Source: Betaproteobacteria bacterium
GTDB lineage: Bacteria > Pseudomonadota > Gammaproteobacteria > Burkholderiales > SG8-39
Assembly: GCA_019245555.1 (NCBI GenBank)
Contig: JAFARH010000270.1
Location: 1-6,688, forward strand
Length of the DNA stretch: 6,688 nucleotides
Direction of reading: 5' to 3'
Positions 5,551 through 6,688 of this stretch are shown piece by piece; position 1 is the stretch's first letter, and each line of letters begins with the position of its first letter. The notes beneath the pieces are model-generated. The model saw nothing but the letters and a program-made list of their open reading frames with translations, was not told where the DNA came from and made no database searches. The translations under genes and the position numbers were made by a program.

Positions 5551-6613
5551 GCGCCGCGGCGACTTCGGGGTGCGTGATCTTGCCTCGCGCCACGTTTAGC
5601 CCGTTGCGCAGGTGCTCGTCGTCAGCGAGCGCTTTCTTCCATCCCTTTTTCGCGAGCGCGAGCACGAAGGGAAGCGTGGCATTGTTGAGCGCATAGGTCG
5701 ACGTGCGCGGCACCGCGCCCGGCATGTTCGTCACGCAGTAATGCACCACGTCGTCGACGATGTACGTCGGATCGGCGTGCGTGGTCGGCTTCGAGGTCTC
5801 GAAGCAGCCGCCCTGGTCGATCGCAATGTCGACCACGACGGCGCCGGTCTTCATCGCCTTCACCATTTCTCGGTTCACGAGCTTTGGCGCCGCGGCACCG
5901 GGAACCAGCACGGCGCCGATGACGAGATCGGCGGAGAGCACATGCTGCTCGACCGTGTCGCGGCTCGAATGGACCGTGACGGCGCGCGCGCCGAACTCGG
6001 CCTCGATCTTCCGTAGCACTTCCACCGACCGGTCCAAGATATATACGCGCGCACCCGACCCGACTGCCATGCGCGCGGCGCTAGAGCCGGAAACGCCGGC
6101 ACCGAGGATGGTGATCTTCGCCGGCGGCACGCCGGGCACGCCGCCGAGCAGGATGCCCATGCCGCCGCGCTCCTTCTCGAGGCAACTCGCGCCGACCTGC
6201 ACCGACATGCGGCCGGCGACTTCCGACATCGGCGCGAGGAGCGGAAGACCACCGCCTGCGCGCGTCACCGTCTCATAGGCGATGCACACCGCCTTCGAGT
6301 CCTGCAAATCCTTCGTCTGCTGCGGGTCAGGAGCGAGATGCAGATAAGTGAAGAGCACGTGCCGCTCGGCGATTTTCCTGCGCTCCGCCGGTTGCGGCTC
6401 CTTTACCTTGACGATGAGCTCGCCTTCCTTCCATGGATCGCCAATGCGCGCACCGGCCTTCTCATAGGCGGAGTCAGCAGCGCCGATGCCGGCGCCGGCA
6501 TTGGTCTCCACCACGACCTGATGACCGGCGGCGACAACTTCACGAACCGACGTAGGCGTGAGGCCCACGCGGTACTCGTGCGTCTTTACTTCCTTGGGTA
6601 CGCCGACGATCAC
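5510..6613 (-). CDS. ald: Alanine dehydrogenase
   Basis: This 367-residue cytoplasmic enzyme interconverts L-alanine and pyruvate plus ammonium with NAD. Against the Mycobacterium enzyme, landmarks keep a near-constant small shift: Arg15 (YRVGLTP), Lys71 (VKVKEPQP), His92 (TYLHLAPDP), nucleotide motif GAGVSG at 171-176, Asp194 at the end of the second Rossmann strand (YILDRS), and Asp266 in [22 protein letters not shown] at 296-306 is also standard, and the length is normal (about 370). The start is a GTG (6611-6613): the in-frame codons upstream hold no other start before a TGA at 6629-6631. No ribosome site is visible. The last 13 codons, including the stop, overlap the end of the converging kynureninase-like gene. 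Because kynureninase releases alanine, the placement makes metabolic sense, though the opposite strand means separate transcription. Confidence 0.95.
   Translation of the reverse strand: MIVGVPKEVKTHEYRVGLTPTSVREVVAAGHQVVVETNAGAGIGAADSAYEKAGARIGDPWKEGELIVKVKEPQPAERRKIAERHVLFTYLHLAPDPQQTKDLQDSKAVCIAYETVTRAGGGLPLLAPMSEVAGRMSVQVGASCLEKERGGMGILLGGVPGVPPAKITILGAGVSGSSAARMAVGSGARVYILDRSVEVLRKIEAEFGARAVTVHSSRDTVEQHVLSADLVIGAVLVPGAAAPKLVNREMVKAMKTGAVVVDIAIDQGGCFETSKPTTHADPTYIVDDVVHYCVTNMPGAVPRTSTYALNNATLPFVLALAKKGWKKALADDEHLRNGLNVARGKITHPEVAAALNAPYSPPADFLK
5540..5556. terminator. Small inverted repeat around the stop codon of the kynureninase-like gene
   Basis: CGGCGC (5540-5545) and GCGCCG (5551-5556) form a perfect 6-bp stem with the loop ATTGA, which contains the TGA stop at 5548-5550. 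On the other strand it lies within the last codons of ald. No T run follows, so it is not a classical intrinsic terminator. The design (GC stem, 5-base loop holding the stop) repeats that at 2308-2322. Confidence 0.3.
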
Positions 6614-6622
6614 GCGGCGCGG

Positions 6623-6631
6623 ATTATGTCA
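6623..6631 (-). promoter_or_regulatory. Possible extended -10 element before ald
   Basis: The minus strand from 6631 to 6623 reads TGACATAAT, that is TG, one base, then CATAAT (five of six to TATAAT). It lies ten bases before the GTG of ald, so a transcript from it would have almost no leader. The best -35-like hexamer at normal spacing is poor. The TGA is also the stop of the possible upstream gene on the same strand, so the match may be chance. Confidence 0.22.
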
Positions 6632-6688
6632 GAAGCGGTCGGCCCGAAATGCTGTCGGCTCGATGAAAGGTCGCTCGCCGCACACCAT
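6629..6688 (-). CDS. Possible C-terminal tail of an upstream gene (FAD-dependent DAO-family oxidoreductase-like ending)
   Basis: On the minus strand the frame from the right edge is open to a TGA at 6629-6631, showing 19 residues: MVCGERPFIEPTAFRADRF. The ATG at the edge is probably internal. The ending (I-x-P/L-x-x-F-R-x-D-R-F) resembles the tail of many FAD-dependent D-amino acid oxidase/dehydrogenase family proteins, which often end in a PFRPDRF-like string. This is from memory and the stretch is short. If real, the gene is 15 bases upstream of ald on the same strand and could share its transcript; a D-amino acid oxidase beside alanine dehydrogenase would fit. The opposite strand is also open here from ATG 6625, so the call is tentative. 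Confidence 0.38.
   Translation of the reverse strand: MVCGERPFIEPTAFRADRF

Overview
The window is an ordinary-looking, very compact stretch of a high-GC bacterial chromosome. G or C dominates third codon positions, and the tryptophan 2,3-dioxygenase aligns at a constant offset with the Xanthomonas-type enzyme. A proteobacterium, probably beta or gamma, is the best guess; genus cannot be told. No RNA gene, mobile element, CRISPR array or phage gene is visible.

Layout. Positions 1-2317 (+): a TauE/SafE-type membrane permease cut by the left edge, a serine alpha/beta-hydrolase of the COG4757 type, and a short-chain dehydrogenase. Successive genes overlap by 10 and 4 bases, so they look like one operon. 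Positions 2314-3590 (-): a glutathione S-transferase followed by a MarC-family membrane protein (GTGA overlap). Positions 3612-5550 (+): tryptophan 2,3-dioxygenase (kynA) and a short kynureninase-like class V PLP enzyme, overlapping by 23 bases. Positions 5510-6613 (-): alanine dehydrogenase (ald). Positions 6629-6688 (-): a possible C-terminal tail of another gene running in from the right edge.

How the genes may work together. The clearest link is tryptophan catabolism. The dioxygenase makes N-formylkynurenine, and a kynureninase would release anthranilate and L-alanine. Alanine dehydrogenase, facing them, would turn alanine into pyruvate and ammonium. The expected KynB-type formamidase is not in the window. 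The left-hand hydrolase/dehydrogenase pair has no substrate that can be read from sequence.

The most interesting signals are in the junctions. No gap between genes exceeds 21 bases. Both convergent pairs overlap at their 3' ends and carry a small GC-rich hairpin with a 5-base loop holding the plus-strand stop codon. The 21-base divergent gap between the transferase and kynA contains a perfect TATAAT on the minus strand. It doubles as a symmetric -10 on the plus strand, placed so that both transcripts would begin at or next to their start codons. I found no clear undescribed multi-gene system.
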